63,501 bases of DNA from Gnetum montanum (Eukaryota > Streptophyta > Gnetopsida > Gnetales > Gnetaceae), in contig MNCI01014915.1 of assembly GCA_015680685.1 (NCBI GenBank), positions 2,608 through 66,108 of the forward strand. Direction: 5' to 3'. Positions 10,340 to 22,739 of the stretch are shown one piece after another. The notes under the pieces are model-generated. The model did no database searches. It was not told the origin of the DNA and worked only from the letters and a program-made list of their open reading frames with translations. The position numbers and the translations under genes are program-made. Within the stretch, counting starts at the first letter, position 1, and every line of letters begins with the position of its first letter.

Positions 10340-12790
10340 GACTATTGGTTCTGAAGAGAGATTTTTTCTTTGTATAGTTGACAGAACCAACAGTAGGTTG
10401 AGGATTAACAACCCTTGTGACATTGCATTGCTATGGCTAAGTAGGGAGTTCACCTTGCATTGCTAGAGTAGGTGGTAATGGAGCTATTAGTGGCAGCGAT
10501 GTGGCTAGATTGGAAGGATGGTATACTTGTGGAATGTCGCCCCTAGGAGAGGGAGTCCTATAGTATTCATGAGCTTGGTAGTGATTTTGGGGAGTAATAT
10601 GACCAACAAAGTCATGTGGAGAGATTGGATGTTACACGTAATATCCATATGGGTCAAGCTGCTGGTAAGGATATTATTGCCTTGGTGGTGGCATTCTCCA
10701 TGATTGTGGGTGCTACCACCCTTGACGCTACTCAATTGGTTGTGGTGGAGTTCCACTTGGATAATATGTTACAGGTTGGTAGAATTGTGTTGGGTTACCT
10801 TGGGGATAAGGTAACCATTGGGATGTTTGCCATTTGTTTAAACATGGATTAAGTGCATACACCCTGGACTCCTACAAATGGGAGATCATAGGATAACAAC
10901 CCTTAGGATGGTCATATTGATACATCTCACATCCACTATCATTGTCTATATCTAAGTCCATAACCTCTTCAATAATAGCAACTTTACCCTTACCCTTGTT
11001 ACATGCATTTTCTACTTCTCTCTTTTTTCTTTTGTCATGATCACTACCTCGCTCTCTAGACTCTTCCACTACTTTGATCATAGTTTAAAACCTACTGTCC
11101 AGGGAGTCCCACATTTGGTCTATCTTTTATGATACTTCTAATGCTAAATTTTGAATATGCAATGTTTTCCTATTCACCATCTCTTCAAGTGGTGACTCTT
11201 CCTCATCCTGACAAAATCTTACTCCCTTCTTCCGGAGGGAAGGATCTTGGTTATATTCTTCCACACACTCTCTCTTTTGTATCTCACCTTCTTCCTTAGC
11301 AACTTGCTATAGTAGCCTATGAATTTTATGGGACCTAAGCTCAGATAACCTTCATTGGGTATAAGTCCCAAGAGTTCTTCTCGTTTCATGCCTAAGCCCA
11401 TCTACAAGATGGCATAGTTGATCCCACTATGAATAACCATGGCTAGGACAATGATGTAATAGTCCATAATAGTAGCCCATGGTAGCATCTACGGGTTCAT
11501 GACTTCCTTATTTCCATCCTTGAATTTTCTTTCATAGGTTAGACACTTGGGAGTATATTTGGTACTTATCATTGAACAGTTCTAATATAATACTCCACCT
11601 ACAAATGAACTCTAGTTCTAAGGACTGGTACCAGCTTTCAGCTTCTTTTATTAATGTTCATGGGAACAACTTAAGTTTTTTCTACCCTTTTTCTATGTTT
11701 TGCAAGGCACACACATCATGAAATTCTTGTAAGAGATGTTGAGGATTAGTGTTATATCCCCCTTCAAATCGTGGGATGTTATTCATGTCTAACCTCTTGA
11801 TCCTACTATCTTTTTGGTGGCTTGTTGGAACTCTCACAGCCTCAGTTATATCTAGCATGCTTCACGTAGCGAGTAGGGGTTCATCATGATCATCTCGTTC
11901 ATAGTGTCTATGGTGCCTAGGTGGTTCCCTACTCTCCCTTCTTCTATGGCATGATTCCCTAGAGTGCCCTCGTCCTCTGTCTTGGTTGTCTCATCTATGA
12001 CTTCCACTTTGTTTGCCCTTATCCTCACATTCTATTTCTCTATGGCTATGTCTAGACATGGAAGGAGAGGGTGAAGGAGATGATGAAGATGAAGAAGAAG
12101 GAGAACTACCACCATGATGATGTTTACTACCTTCTCTTCAATGGTCCCTACCTTGATCACGATTGTGATCAGAATTCCCACCTTTGTCATGTGTCTTTGT
12201 TCCCTTTTCAAACACTTTGTGTCCATTGGTATCAGCACTTGGGTTACGAATAGTAGAATGGAGGTTTTGCTACACAACCCCTTGGCTTATGTCGAGGGAA
12301 GGAACATCATTATGTGGGTGACTACCTAAGGCATGTTCATCACCCTTAATTTCTCTTAAAATGTGGGGGGCATCCTTGGACCATTTTCCCTTCAAAGACT
12401 GATGGTGTCTCTCCTAATGCAAATCCCTTTGACATTGTGCTTTGGTAGGACGATTTTCTCTTGAATCATAGTTGTATTCAATGTACTTAGTGTGTAAGTG
12501 TTTCATGCCTATTCACGTGAGAGCATGAAGAAGCATACTTGGGACTGAGTGATTGAGAGGTAACACTATGTTACCTTCCAAGTCACACCAACGTAGTTGT
12601 TCATCTTGGTGGAGAATAAAGGTGAAGTTTGGTACATATTCATTAGGATGAATGTATACCACATGAAACTATTGAGGGATTGACAGATCAATGTCATGTG
12701 CATCCTACTTCCGATTGCTTCTTATGTTAGTCCTAGGTGGTGAAGTGCTTTTGTGCGAAGAAGCAAACATCTTGTCTTGTTTAGTGTGCA
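10340..12790 (-). pseudogene. A1 gag remnant
   Basis: The N-terminus is near 12770 (MFASSHKS), followed by VVYIHPNEYVPNFTFILHQDE, which A2 repeats at 46060-46190. A basic, serine- and histidine-rich stretch follows (12000-12300). The capsid core at about 11540-11840 aligns with the better-preserved A2 gag core at 37870-38097. Many stops and frameshifts. Start chosen by homology between the two copies. Confidence 0.7.
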
Positions 12791-12881
12791 AGGTACTATT
12801 ATCTTTTTCTGAATTAACCCTAAGGGTTCATTCCAACAATGTGAATGATTTCCTAAGTTCTACCTAGCACACAAACAACTA

Positions 12882-12901
12882 AGTCCCTATCAACAGTGCT
12901 A
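12882..12901 (-). promoter_or_regulatory. Primer-binding site (degraded tRNA-Asp), A1
   Basis: It sits at the same place as in A0 and A2. About 13 of 20 bases still match the tRNA-Asp 3' end; most of the mismatches are transitions. Confidence 0.55.
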
Positions 12902-12902
12902 A

Positions 12903-13723
12903 TGATGAGCAGCGAGGTACCCCTATGCTCAACCATACGAATACAAGGGTTTCATGGATGATCCAGTCAAATTCCAAGGCCTAAGTACTTATGTGCCTTT
13001 GTGAAACAAAAATGGGTTGGTTAATCATTGTCTTCCCAAACTTACTTGTATGTCACGGTTGTATGGTTAAGTAAGCCTAAGGCATTTGATTTTTATGGCT
13101 TTTATGTGTTTTATATCCTATGCTAATAAGGAGGGAAAGAGAGATAACTAAGCAACTAATCTATATTAACTACTCATTAACTAAGTGCTAAGTGCTCCTA
13201 ACACCAATATCCATTCCCACTTGCCATACACATCTTGAACCAGTGCAACACTATTGGCATTACCAAACACTAATTGTTACTAGGTTACCAAGCACTACAC
13301 ACATGCTCGAAGCAGTCGTACTAAGTGTATTTAACTAAAGGAGTTGTAAGGTAAGAGAAATCATTAATTAACTAGGAAAGCGTTAAATAATAATTAACAC
13401 TAATTAATCTATTTTGTATGCTACAAGGTTTATCATAAAGTTCTTCTTTATTTCTGTACACAAAGTGTGCTTAGGTACACAATGCTCAAATAAAGATCCA
13501 TTCACTTTATGACTCCTATTTCAGGCACACAGAAATAATTTTAACTTTTGGGGGAAAAATTGGCAAAGGTTTGGTTAAGGGGCTAACTTCTAATTTTGGA
13601 AAACCAAGGGCACTACCTCTTATTTATAGATAAGAAGACAGGCCGTGATATCGGGTATCCGACATCGCATGTTGATCCGATATCGTGGACATGATATTGC
13701 ATACGCGATATGATGGTTCATCA
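12903..13723 (-). repeat. LTR B: A1 5' LTR
   Basis: 821 bases, TGATGAG ... GGTTCATCA on the plus strand. The end is fixed by alignment with 4639-4647 and by the ATGGG duplication that follows. Confidence 0.9.
13621..13629 (-). promoter_or_regulatory. TATA box of LTR B (5' copy)
   Basis: Minus-strand CTATAAATA. As the promoter of the 5' LTR it would drive A1 transcription. Confidence 0.5.
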
Positions 13724-13728
13724 ATGGG
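13724..13728. repeat. Target-site duplication ATGGG of A1 (right)
   Basis: Exact repeat of 3836-3840. Confidence 0.85.
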
Positions 13729-13789
13729 GCTTAGTCAATGTAGCTTAATCAAGGAGGCCTCATCAATGTAGCCAATCCGTGACTTATCA
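13729..13789 (-). repeat. LTR C: detached end of A2 3' LTR
   Basis: 61 bases ending GACTTATCA, followed by the polypurine region. On the element strand this is the LTR start (TGATAAGTC...), separated from the rest of LTR C by A1. The 5' LTR seems to lack about 50 bases of this segment. Confidence 0.75.
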
Positions 13790-13806
13790 TACCCCCGTGA
13801 CTAAAT
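13790..13806 (-). promoter_or_regulatory. Polypurine-tract region of A2
   Basis: Minus-strand TCACGGGGGTA abuts the LTR, nearly identical to 4648-4664 in A1. Confidence 0.55.
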
Positions 13807-13989
13807 GAAAACTCATCCTTTAGTTTCTTTATAGAATTGAAAAGGTATGGGATTATTGACTAACTCTAGACTTAACAAATTAACTTGACAAAACTTAGTG
13901 CATGAGTGTACAAATCATCACATTAGAAAACATTATGGTGTTTATCACACAAAATTGAACACCATGATATGACTCTACAAAAGTGAATA

Positions 13990-16900
13990 GCACATCCTTT
14001 GATGACATGAAGTTAGTTGAGAAGATCAGATAGTCCTAATTGGTGAAGGTTCTTGAGGCTTTGAAGGAACTTTGTTGGCTTTAAGCATGTGTGGTGGTTG
14101 ATGTGGATATGACCATCCTACTACTACTACAACTTCTATCAAGAGGTGAAAAGCATCCAAAAATGCTTTCATTTTCTCCTCCTTACTCCTAGGAACATGA
14201 ACAATCCATGCAGCTTTGCCAATGTGGGCTAGAATGGGCACATCCCAAGGATAGAAAATTGCTAGGAATAGCTCTTTCACATTGATGAACTAGGTAGTAA
14301 ATTTTTTTTTATTCAACATCAAATGCCATGACTATGTTCTATAGCTCCTAGTAATCATTCATTCTTCTGGCGAGGTTCTTGACAGTTGATTTTTGATCAA
14401 TGAATTATGCCCTGAGAACTTCAACTTTAGTGTTTGCCATCTCAAGCTTTTACTTGGTTTTCTTATGGTGCTTCAACTTAGCCTCATACAACAAGTATGA
14501 GCTAGCCACCTAGTTTTAGAGTTCTAACCATGGTCATTTGATAATTAGCATCATTAGGTTCGCATATCAGAGATTGGCCAATTCCATATACTCTATCATT
14601 GCTTCGATTTGCAACTCTTTCAAGTAGATCTCTGCTTTGTTGTAGGCATCTATTCCATCAATGATGGGCTACCACACCTATCTTCCTTGTTGGAGTTCCT
14701 AAAGGCTCTCATTTACTTTTGCCTTAGCCATTTGGATATGCTTCTCATTCACTTTCTTCTGCAGGCCAACTTTGTCTCTATAGTGATTCTTAACTTTTTC
14801 AAATTTAAGAGCCTTGTTTTTATAAGCAACAATCTCAATGGTAGATTTATGGCATAAGGCATGGACTTCCTTCATAGATAGATTGTGATTCTCGTCAATT
14901 TCCTAAATTCTATGTTTACCTTAGTAAGCTACTCCTATTGTTTACGAATGAATTTCTACATCTGTTATTTTTGTGTATCAACATTACATAGGTGATGATT
15001 TTTTGTGATCAATGTTTCATGTTCTTGGTGCATTTGAACCAAGTCCTTCTGAACTAAGTACATTTTTGCTTCTGCTATGGACTGGTTAAAGATAGCCATT
15101 ACTATTTTCTCCTTAGCTTGTTTTAATCATTCTTGAAGCAACTAAAAAGCTTCACATTTGGTTATTATTAGCCTAAGGAGTGCAAGATCATTAAAATGAA
15201 CGTGCAATTTAGTAACTTCTATGGCTAAGCATTGATTTTGTGCTTGAGCTATTTTAAGTTGCCCCTCTAGGATGATGAACTTGCCCTTTGCTTCAAGAAA
15301 CTCCAATTGAGTTGTAGTAATGCTATTCAAAAATTCAAAAATATCTAGAATTGGTTGCTTAGTCCTCACAGGTTGGTTCAACAATTCTTCATGTTGGCTT
15401 GCACTCAATCTTCTATTGACTATTCACATTGATGTCTGCACATCTTGAAGTGTAGATACATTTGGTATAGACACCCCGAGTGCATTAAGTGCCTCTATGA
15501 TTTGGTTAGCAACTTCTTTTGTAGTAGTCTCCTATCCTTGGTGCTGCATCACCAATATAGTTGCCTCCTCATCCTCCTCCAAGTGCATTGAAAAGGAATC
15601 AACATTCCCAGAGATTTCTATAAATAAATGGTATTGAGATAAAGACACCATTACCTTTTGAGCACTAGTATTCAATCTTGTGGACAACTACTTTTTTTGG
15701 GTAGAGAAAACTGATCCACTTATTTCCATCTAGTTAATTGTTCCAACCACCTCATTAAGGTGACTCATTGCAAGTCGACATACAGATGGGTCTCCACCAC
15801 TCGTTCCAGCTTGCTTCTCCTACTCATGCAAGAGCTATTCTTGGATTTCATGCAAGTGTTCAATGGTTGCATGGGCCTTTGGTGTTGTTTTTTGAGTAGA
15901 TGGTGGAGGTGGAGGCTACTACTCCTCTTCTTTAGACATGATAGGTGTCTTGTCCTTGATCATTTCAGACCATGAGGCTATAGGACTATGCCTGATCATG
16001 TCATTGGCATAGTGGATGATCCCTGCCCTTTTGCAAACTTTTCAAATGAGGCATGGAAAGGTAGGGTTTTCCTTCCACATTCATTTTCTTTGAAATTCTT
16101 TTTGATCTCTAAATAGATAAATTGTGGAAGGCTTGTTGGAAATCTTCCACTTAGAGCAGTGCATGCTAGAGTAGGGAAGGTAGTCAGTTTACTAGGCCTC
16201 ATCGTTGGATTAAGGTGATAGGCTACTATTTTGAAATATACACATCTTGTCAGTGTGAGCATGCTAAACTCCTTATAGTTGACCTTGTAATATCATTGGG
16301 TCCACTCCTTTTTGGCCTTAGGGTTAGCTTGTATAGATAGCTCTGCCAGTTGTGTTTGAGAATCAAGTGACCTAAGAGCTTATGTGATAGCATTAGTTGA
16401 GTAGGACACTTGAATGTCCTTTATTTTCATCATTGAGCCTACCCTTCTATTGTTCTAGAAGAGGTATGTCTCTCCTATGTACCACTCCCCATTAGAAGTG
16501 ATGATTGACCACACTATTGTGTTTTTACCTCTACTAGAGCATTCTCTAAGAATGACCCAAAGTTTAATTCCTAGAGGACCAAGCATTGAACATCACAAGG
16601 ACTAATTATGTTGAGGCAGGATTGTGTTAATGTGACCTCAAGTCTTAGTATGGGTCTTGGTGCCTCCACACATTGTGATTGTTGTGTTGCAACTTCTTCT
16701 TCAGGAATCTATCAAATAGATTATACTTTGGGCTCTTCTCAAAGAGGTCCTATTGCATGGGTTTCCTCTACTAGTTCCTAGGCATGTTCTTGTTGGCCCC
16801 TTCTATTATGGGTCATTTCTCCCTTGGTTGAGATGGTCCTCTCTCCTACAATCATTTTGGTCTTAGTAGCATCTGTAATCACATGACCATGGTTTAGCAA
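13990..16900 (-). pseudogene. A2 3' ORF: plant-transposon-protein-like, coiled coil
   Basis: A degraded ORF lies downstream of integrase, where some Athila and Tat elements carry an extra ORF. Minus-strand order: a globular part at about 15990-16500 (CVYFKIVAYHLNPTMRPSKL, then FPTLACTALSGRFPTSLPQ), then a hydrophilic heptad-like part at 15142-15408 rich in L, E and K, then 14026-14280. The first part resembles the putative plant transposon domain of retroelement 3' ORFs (Pfam Transposase_32 type). At least one frameshift separates the parts, and one TGA at about 16293-16295 sits where tryptophan would fit. A1 has no counterpart. No signal peptide or membrane segment was evident, so envelope-like is not supported. 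Confidence 0.5.
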
Positions 16901-18940
16901 TTAATGTGTGACATGAAACAATTTGTGATACCTTATCTCCTTGGGAAAGTTATACTTTGCTAGGTTGTGATTATGATCAATTTGATCAATTTTAATTATT
17001 ATTTTATTATGTTTTTAATGTTAATAAATCATACCAAAGGATGTTAAAGGGGTTAACATTCAAGAATTGATGGCTTCATATCATTATATTCATTAACCCA
17101 TTGGGGGAGTTAGAAGAATTTTCATAAAACATTTTCTTGGAAACCTTGAGGTTTGTGGACCCCATGACAAAGAGCTTACCTCTGATAGCTGTAGGATCAA
17201 AGAATGGAGTGATTTGGACAAACATTTGGAAAGTTATGGGCTCTGGAAGGTGTTGGGCTCTGAAAAATGGCAAAAACTCTCCTCTTGTTGTGAAGAAAAT
17301 GGTAAAAATGAGAAAGTTCTGAGTAGTATTTATAGGATTTTTGGCATTTCTCAACAAGGATTAGTTGATGAGGACTAATTGATGGGGTCAACTATGTCAA
17401 CTAGGCCTAGTTGATGTCGCTATTGATCATTGTTGACTTTGGTCAAACTTAAAAAATACAAGGAGTTTTTGAGTGAAACTAAAGTCAAATGGAAGCCTAG
17501 AAAGCCATGAACATGATGAAAATAGTAGAAGAGGGTTTGGGAGCTTAGAAAATTGAGAAAATTTTTAGAGAATGAAGTTTTATGAAGGTTTTAAGGAGCA
17601 TAGAGTTGGATTCACAATGGGGCACAACAAAGATAGGATTGTAGTAATGTCTAAGGTAAGAAACTTAACTATCCAAACCAAGAGATATGTAAATGGATCC
17701 TCCCCATAGTAGGTACATGCCCCTTTTTGCCCTTTCATATCCTCAACTAAGGAGTCCATGGGTCCCACAGTTGATTTAATGGTCATAAAAAGTTAAGGAC
17801 CCGCCTGAAAGAATCTATCTAAGAATTCCAACATGTTAAACTAAGACATCAAGCATAACATAGAACACAGCCGCGAAGTGAGTTACAAGTAGCATAGATA
17901 GATGATTGAGAAGCTGGGATGGAATCCTAAATTAAGATCATAAGAAGTTCCTTATGGAGTTTGTGTTTAAAAGGAATTGAGAAGATCCATCCTTAGTTTA
18001 GACCAAAACCAACCTTTTTTAGTGACTTCACATCATCACTCTAAGATCAAGAGTGCTCCCACAAAATGACCATCATTTCATAAAGAGAAGAAAAGAGAAG
18101 TGGAAAGTAAGAGAGGGCCTTATTTAGAAGTGACCTTTAGGCATGGATAACATGTATTTCTATTTCCATAGCCAATGCTTGTAGCCTATTTATTTATCTA
18201 AGGGGTGTGCTTTGAATTCCCATAATGTTTTTTCTTCTTTTTCAATGGGAACTACACCATGCAAAAACTTTATTTGACTTCTTTTTATTGGTGGACATGG
18301 AATAGTAACAAGTCAATGAAAACACTCAAGCACTTAAGTAAGTAGAAAAGTAAAAATAGTAATGAGTCCCCTTGAATTCACATCCTATGCAAACCTTTGA
18401 ATCCTTTCCAATTTTTAAAACTACCAAGATCACAAATCAATTAAAAGTTTGTTTAATGAAAGGGACTTCAAACTTCCAAAATAGGGAAAACTAGAGAGCT
18501 TATGAATGGGTGGATGATGTGGACTCACTACTTGTTCCATGACAAATAAACCATGTCTTAGTCATCAGATGTTAGAATTCAAAAATAGAAACTAGACATT
18601 AACAATTACAACATTAAGCATAAACCACCATTAGTAAATAGCAACATTGGCACCATGTGCTATAGTAATAAAGCACTTTTACTAGCAAAAATAATGAAAA
18701 TTCAAACACAAAAATAAAATAAAATATAGTACAAAATATTCAAGAAAGATAAAACATACTAACAATGTTGTGAAATAAAAAATTGAGAAAATTAATAGAA
18801 TGAGAAACCAAAAAGAGGTAAATATCAACAACATGTAAAACAAAATGTGAAAAATTGAGGACCCATGTATGTGGTTATCATAGATGGCCATCTCTCCCAT
18901 GATTAAGTACAAAGGAAGAGATGCATGATATAGAGTGTGG
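16901..18940 (-). other. A2 3' noncoding region
   Basis: No convincing protein. Blocks at 17150-17800 and 18180-18260 match the A1 3' noncoding region, so this is conserved non-coding retroelement sequence upstream of the 3' ORF. Confidence 0.5.
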
Positions 18941-18949
18941 TTGTCCATC

Positions 18950-19804
18950 TAATGAGGTAGTAGTTGCACTGGCTTGTCTTGGCTCTAGGAAAGGTTTCAC
19001 TTGTTGGATGTTAACCAACTACTTTCTATTTGGGCTCTCATGTTTGTAGATTAACATGGATCTAGAGGAAAATGTTTCATCAATTGTAGAAGGTCCCTCC
19101 CACAATGTTTGGAACTTTGTTTTTTTTTTGGGGTACATGCATGGGATTCCAATAGAGAACCTTATCTTTTGATTCAAATTTTACTTTCCGTATTCTAAGG
19201 TCATGGCATTGCTTATTGAATGCCTTATGTACTTCATTCAAAGATAGGACCACTAATTAATTTTTGTCTAACATATTCAAGTTGATTAATCTTTCTCTTT
19301 GTGCTAGGTTTAGGTCATGGTCTAGATCATAGGTTGTTAAGAGTGTACGGAGCTCAGATTGAATCAGGAGCATTGGAAGTTTCTTGTACACTAAGTCATA
19401 GGGAGAGTAGCCAATAGGGAGTTTCCATGTTGAGTTATAGGTCCAAAGGGCATCTTTGAGTTTTCTGCTCAAATATTTTCTATATTTGCTAATGGTTCCT
19501 GTTAGAATATTTGTAATCTCCCTATTAGTTACCTCCACTTAATCATTGGCTTGGGGATGATAGGGTGTTATTAATTTATGTTTGACCACTAAGAATTGCA
19601 TGAGTTTTTGAAAAGTAGCACTTATAAAATGAGTTGCATTGTCAGAAATTAGTGCACATGGCATCCCAAACCTATTTACAACATTTTGTTATACAAATCT
19701 AATAGTAGTGGATGATGTATAGATGATCATGATTGCTTCTTCTACCCATTTAGTGTAGTAGTTGAGGGCTACAATGATGTATGTATTTCCATTGAACATG
19801 GGTG
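18950..19804 (-). pseudogene. A2 integrase, C-terminal part
   Basis: Minus-strand motifs: ALISDNATHF (near 19640, catalytic aspartate kept), EVTNREITNILTGTISKYRK, LKDALWTYNSTWKLPIGYSP, YDLVYKK, then a GPY-type C-terminal region towards 18950. T1 interrupts it at 19805; the N-terminal part continues at 33719. Confidence 0.85.
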
Positions 19805-19809
19805 TGATG
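19805..19809. repeat. Target-site duplication TGATG of T1 (left)
   Basis: TGATG here and TGATA at 33714-33718. The integrase reading aligns with A1 across the join once one copy is removed. Confidence 0.7.
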
Positions 19810-20857
19810 TGTGACAACTAGAAACATTAGTGGCTAGAACACTAAGAGGCTAGTGGACATATAGGCTAACCCCAAGTCCATGCAAGGGCCATGCTAGGAA
19901 TGGAGATTGGGTTCCTTAGATAATCTTATCAACTAAATAGGGACTTGCAAGGTGTTAAGACGAATGCATGTGGGAGGGGTTTATATAGTGTTACCAATGG
20001 ATACTAGGGTTGGCCAAGCTAGAGCATAATAGGGTGTCCTAGCCTAGGAATAGTAAGCTACACTTTAGGACCAATAGGGGATGCAAAAGAGATATAAATG
20101 TTTGATCTTTCTTACCAGAGAAATGTTAGAGCTAAGATGAAGACTGATGCTGAGATTTGGAGGCTTTTGGAGGCTGTTAGAGGCTTTTCTTCAGTGTTAC
20201 GCTAGCTATGATCTAGAGTGTATCATAACACTTAGTCAAATTTTGCAAAATCTTGATGTCTAGCACTGGTTATGCTAGCTACACTCTAGATCATGGCAAA
20301 GCGTGGTAGGGACACTTAGAAAAAAATGATAGAATCTATAGTTTTATTTCATGATATTTTGGCTATGCTTTGGGGTGTAGTAGAAGGGGGAGCCTTAGGA
20401 GTTACAAAATTTTCCAAATGTCTCTTCCATGCTAGGCTAGCTTAATAGCTTCCTGCTTAACACTTTGGCAAAACTGACCACTGAAATGTGTGCTATGTTG
20501 GCTACACTCTAGACCATAACAATGCTAAGAGTTAGAAAATTTTTCAAACTATTTTTTTCATCCCAAGCCATCCCAATAATTTTTGGCTTGGCACTTATGC
20601 AAACTAGCCATTGAAGTATGTGCTACACTAGCTATGCTCTAGAGCGTACTAGGTATAGTGAGAGTGTACTATAACACTTAGAAAAATTTTCATGCAATTT
20701 TTGTTGACACTTGGAAAATCTTGTAAAGCAAGTCTTGTGATGCATGCTAAATTGGCTACACTGGGGAGCATAGCACCAACACTTAGAAGAATTTGCCAAG
20801 TTTTGACACAGACAAATTTGTAGTTAAAGTTTTGAAGCCTGAAATTGGTGGTGTTTA
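19810..20857 (-). repeat. LTR D: T1 3' LTR, internally deleted
   Basis: About 1,048 bases aligning with both ends of 31940-33713. Relative to that copy and to the T3 LTR, roughly 720 bases are missing at about 20058, including the TATA region. Confidence 0.8.
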
Positions 20858-20874
20858 GTTCACCCTTCTTTGTT
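20858..20874 (-). promoter_or_regulatory. Polypurine tract of T1
   Basis: Minus-strand ACAAAGAAGGGTGAAC next to the LTR; same place and composition as in T2 and T3. Confidence 0.6.
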
Positions 20875-22400
20875 GACATTTGGAGGAGTGGCCCAAGAGA
20901 TGTTGACAAAGAATATGAAACACCACAAAAAATACAATACCAACACTACTCATCAGTTCCTAATTAGACAATGCTTCACCATGCTTGAGAGTACTAAGAG
21001 AATAAAGTATGGCAAGCAGTGGATTAAGGAGATGGACCAAGGGGTAGTAAGTGGAAAGGATGCTCATTGTGTATGCAGCTATAGGATGTAGCAACATGAT
21101 GGCTTGTCATCAAATTATGATCCCTCATTAGAGTGCTTGTGAGGGAGTTAGCATATGGAGATGATGTGCCCTTGAAATTTTGACCTCTTGTTGGAGTGCT
21201 TGTGAGATGGTTGATGCAGGGTTGGATTGGTTATGAAATGACAGCTTTGTTATTTTTTTCTTGGGCACTTGTTTTGGCCCTTCCTTTTTTTGGTTGTTGT
21301 TTTCTTTTTCTTTCTTTTCTAACTAGAAGATGTTTGTCGTTGGGTGGACTACGTGTTGCCTAACAAGCTTTTCTGAGAGGCAACTACATCACATCTATAA
21401 GATAGGTGTTTCCTTCCTAGGAGGAGTTATGTTACATTTGCTTGGGCTTTAGCTAGCCTACAAAGGATTCCCATGGGATGAGTTGCATTACATTCGACAT
21501 GGGTTTTTCGGCTAACTAAAAGAAGGTTCCCATGTGCATTAGAGAAGCTTGCTAGCAAATTTTGAAATATGTGAGGTAAAATAAGGGGTAAATATGAATA
21601 GACTATGGTAGAGTAAAAGGGATGTGCACTCTTGAGTAGCTTGATGAGTCAAAATGGATACATCAAAGTAGTGTGGTGACTTGCCCTTATAGTGAAATGC
21701 ATCTCTAAAAAACCACTACCAAGGCTTCATCCTACAAACGCAACACTGAGAAAGCAAGAAAAACAACCACACCATGTGAGATGAGAGCAGACTCTTGGTT
21801 GCAAGGGCACAATAAGGGCAACAAGTGTTGTGTCAGTTGCAGGTGCATGCGGTGTTCAAAGTATGAAGGCTAGTGCCATTGCAAGTTCCAACAAGCTACA
21901 AAAGCTCTATTAGCCACATCGGAAGTGAGCACTCAAGTGGCTAAGGGCATTAATGATGCAAGTGCTTGAGACTCCTCACCAAGGACAGGAGCTAGAAAAC
22001 CTAGTAGCATGGTAGGGAGCCATGGTGTTGGATGCACTTCCAAGCCTAAGCAATGGTGAGGGTTGGAGGATGGTAGTGCTGTGGCTAGGCCACAGTACTA
22101 TTGGTACTCCAATGAGTGATGTTGATAGTGAGAGATCCAACCAAGATGACTAATAATGGTGGAAGTAGCTCCAAAAGGTTAGTAAGATGCCAGAAGGCAT
22201 CTCCAGAGGATCAGCAAGATGTCGAGGGTGGTGATGCTACAAATGTTCTAGAGGTCTTTTTATTGAGGATATGAACTTCATTTTGGAACTACAACACCCC
22301 ACCCCACCTTGCCTGAGAGATGTGGGTAGTCGACAAAAAGTTGGAAGTATTCACACTTGCTTGTCCACAGAACTACATGTGTTGAGCTGTGTGCGCTAAA
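20875..22400 (-). other. T1 3' noncoding region
   Basis: No protein seen. It aligns in blocks with T3 52190-53280, for example 21170-21230 with 52450-52520 and 21665-21770 with 53000-53105. A pyrimidine-rich stretch at about 21246-21320 is shared with T3 at 52545-52610. Confidence 0.55.
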
Positions 22401-22408
22401 CTACAAAC

Positions 22409-22715
22409 CTAGTTTAAAGTCCTGATAGACTACATGTTATGCTAGTTTAAGGTCCTAATAGATTGTGGACCTAGTTTAAGGTCCTAGAAAACCATGATGT
22501 GCTAGTTTATAGTCTTAGTAGACTATTGTGTGCTAGTTTAACATTGTAGTAGATGGTGGATTGCTAGTTTAAGGTCATAGTAGATCATGTTGTGGGTGCC
22601 AGTTTAATGTCATAGCCCAAGGAAATTCTACACTAGTTTTAACATTGTAGTAGATGTTCTATGCTAGTTTAACATTATAGAAAATTTTTTGTGCTAGTTT
22701 AACATCATAACAAAC
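22409..22715. repeat. GCTAGTTTAA minisatellite in T1
   Basis: About nine degenerate copies of a 30-45-base unit built on GTGCTAGTTTAACATCATAG followed by a variable spacer. T3 has the same family at 53450-53710. Confidence 0.8.
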
Positions 22716-22739
22716 ATATTCTTACCTTGCTATGTTGAT

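Larger units (their letters stand above)
3841..13723 (-). mobile_element. A1: near full-length Athila-like element
   Basis: Two LTRs (807 and 821 bases) flank 8.25 kb of internal DNA carrying a tRNA-Asp primer site, gag, protease, RT, RNase H and integrase in standard gypsy order on the minus strand. A perfect ATGGG duplication flanks it. It lacks the roughly 3.2-kb 3' ORF segment that A2 has. All frames are broken, so it is dead. Confidence 0.9.

Noticed and set aside
12903-13806. LTR B followed by a polypurine block read as a tandem LTR-internal-LTR array.
   Set aside because: The ATGGG duplication at 3836 and 13724 and the 61-base LTR C remnant explain the layout by insertion.
13990-16900. 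Envelope-like gene in A2.
   Set aside because: No signal peptide or transmembrane helix pattern was visible; the readable part fits a plant-transposon-like domain better.
22409-22715. CRISPR-like array.
   Set aside because: Units are degenerate and spacers are themselves related; it is a minisatellite in a plant retroelement.
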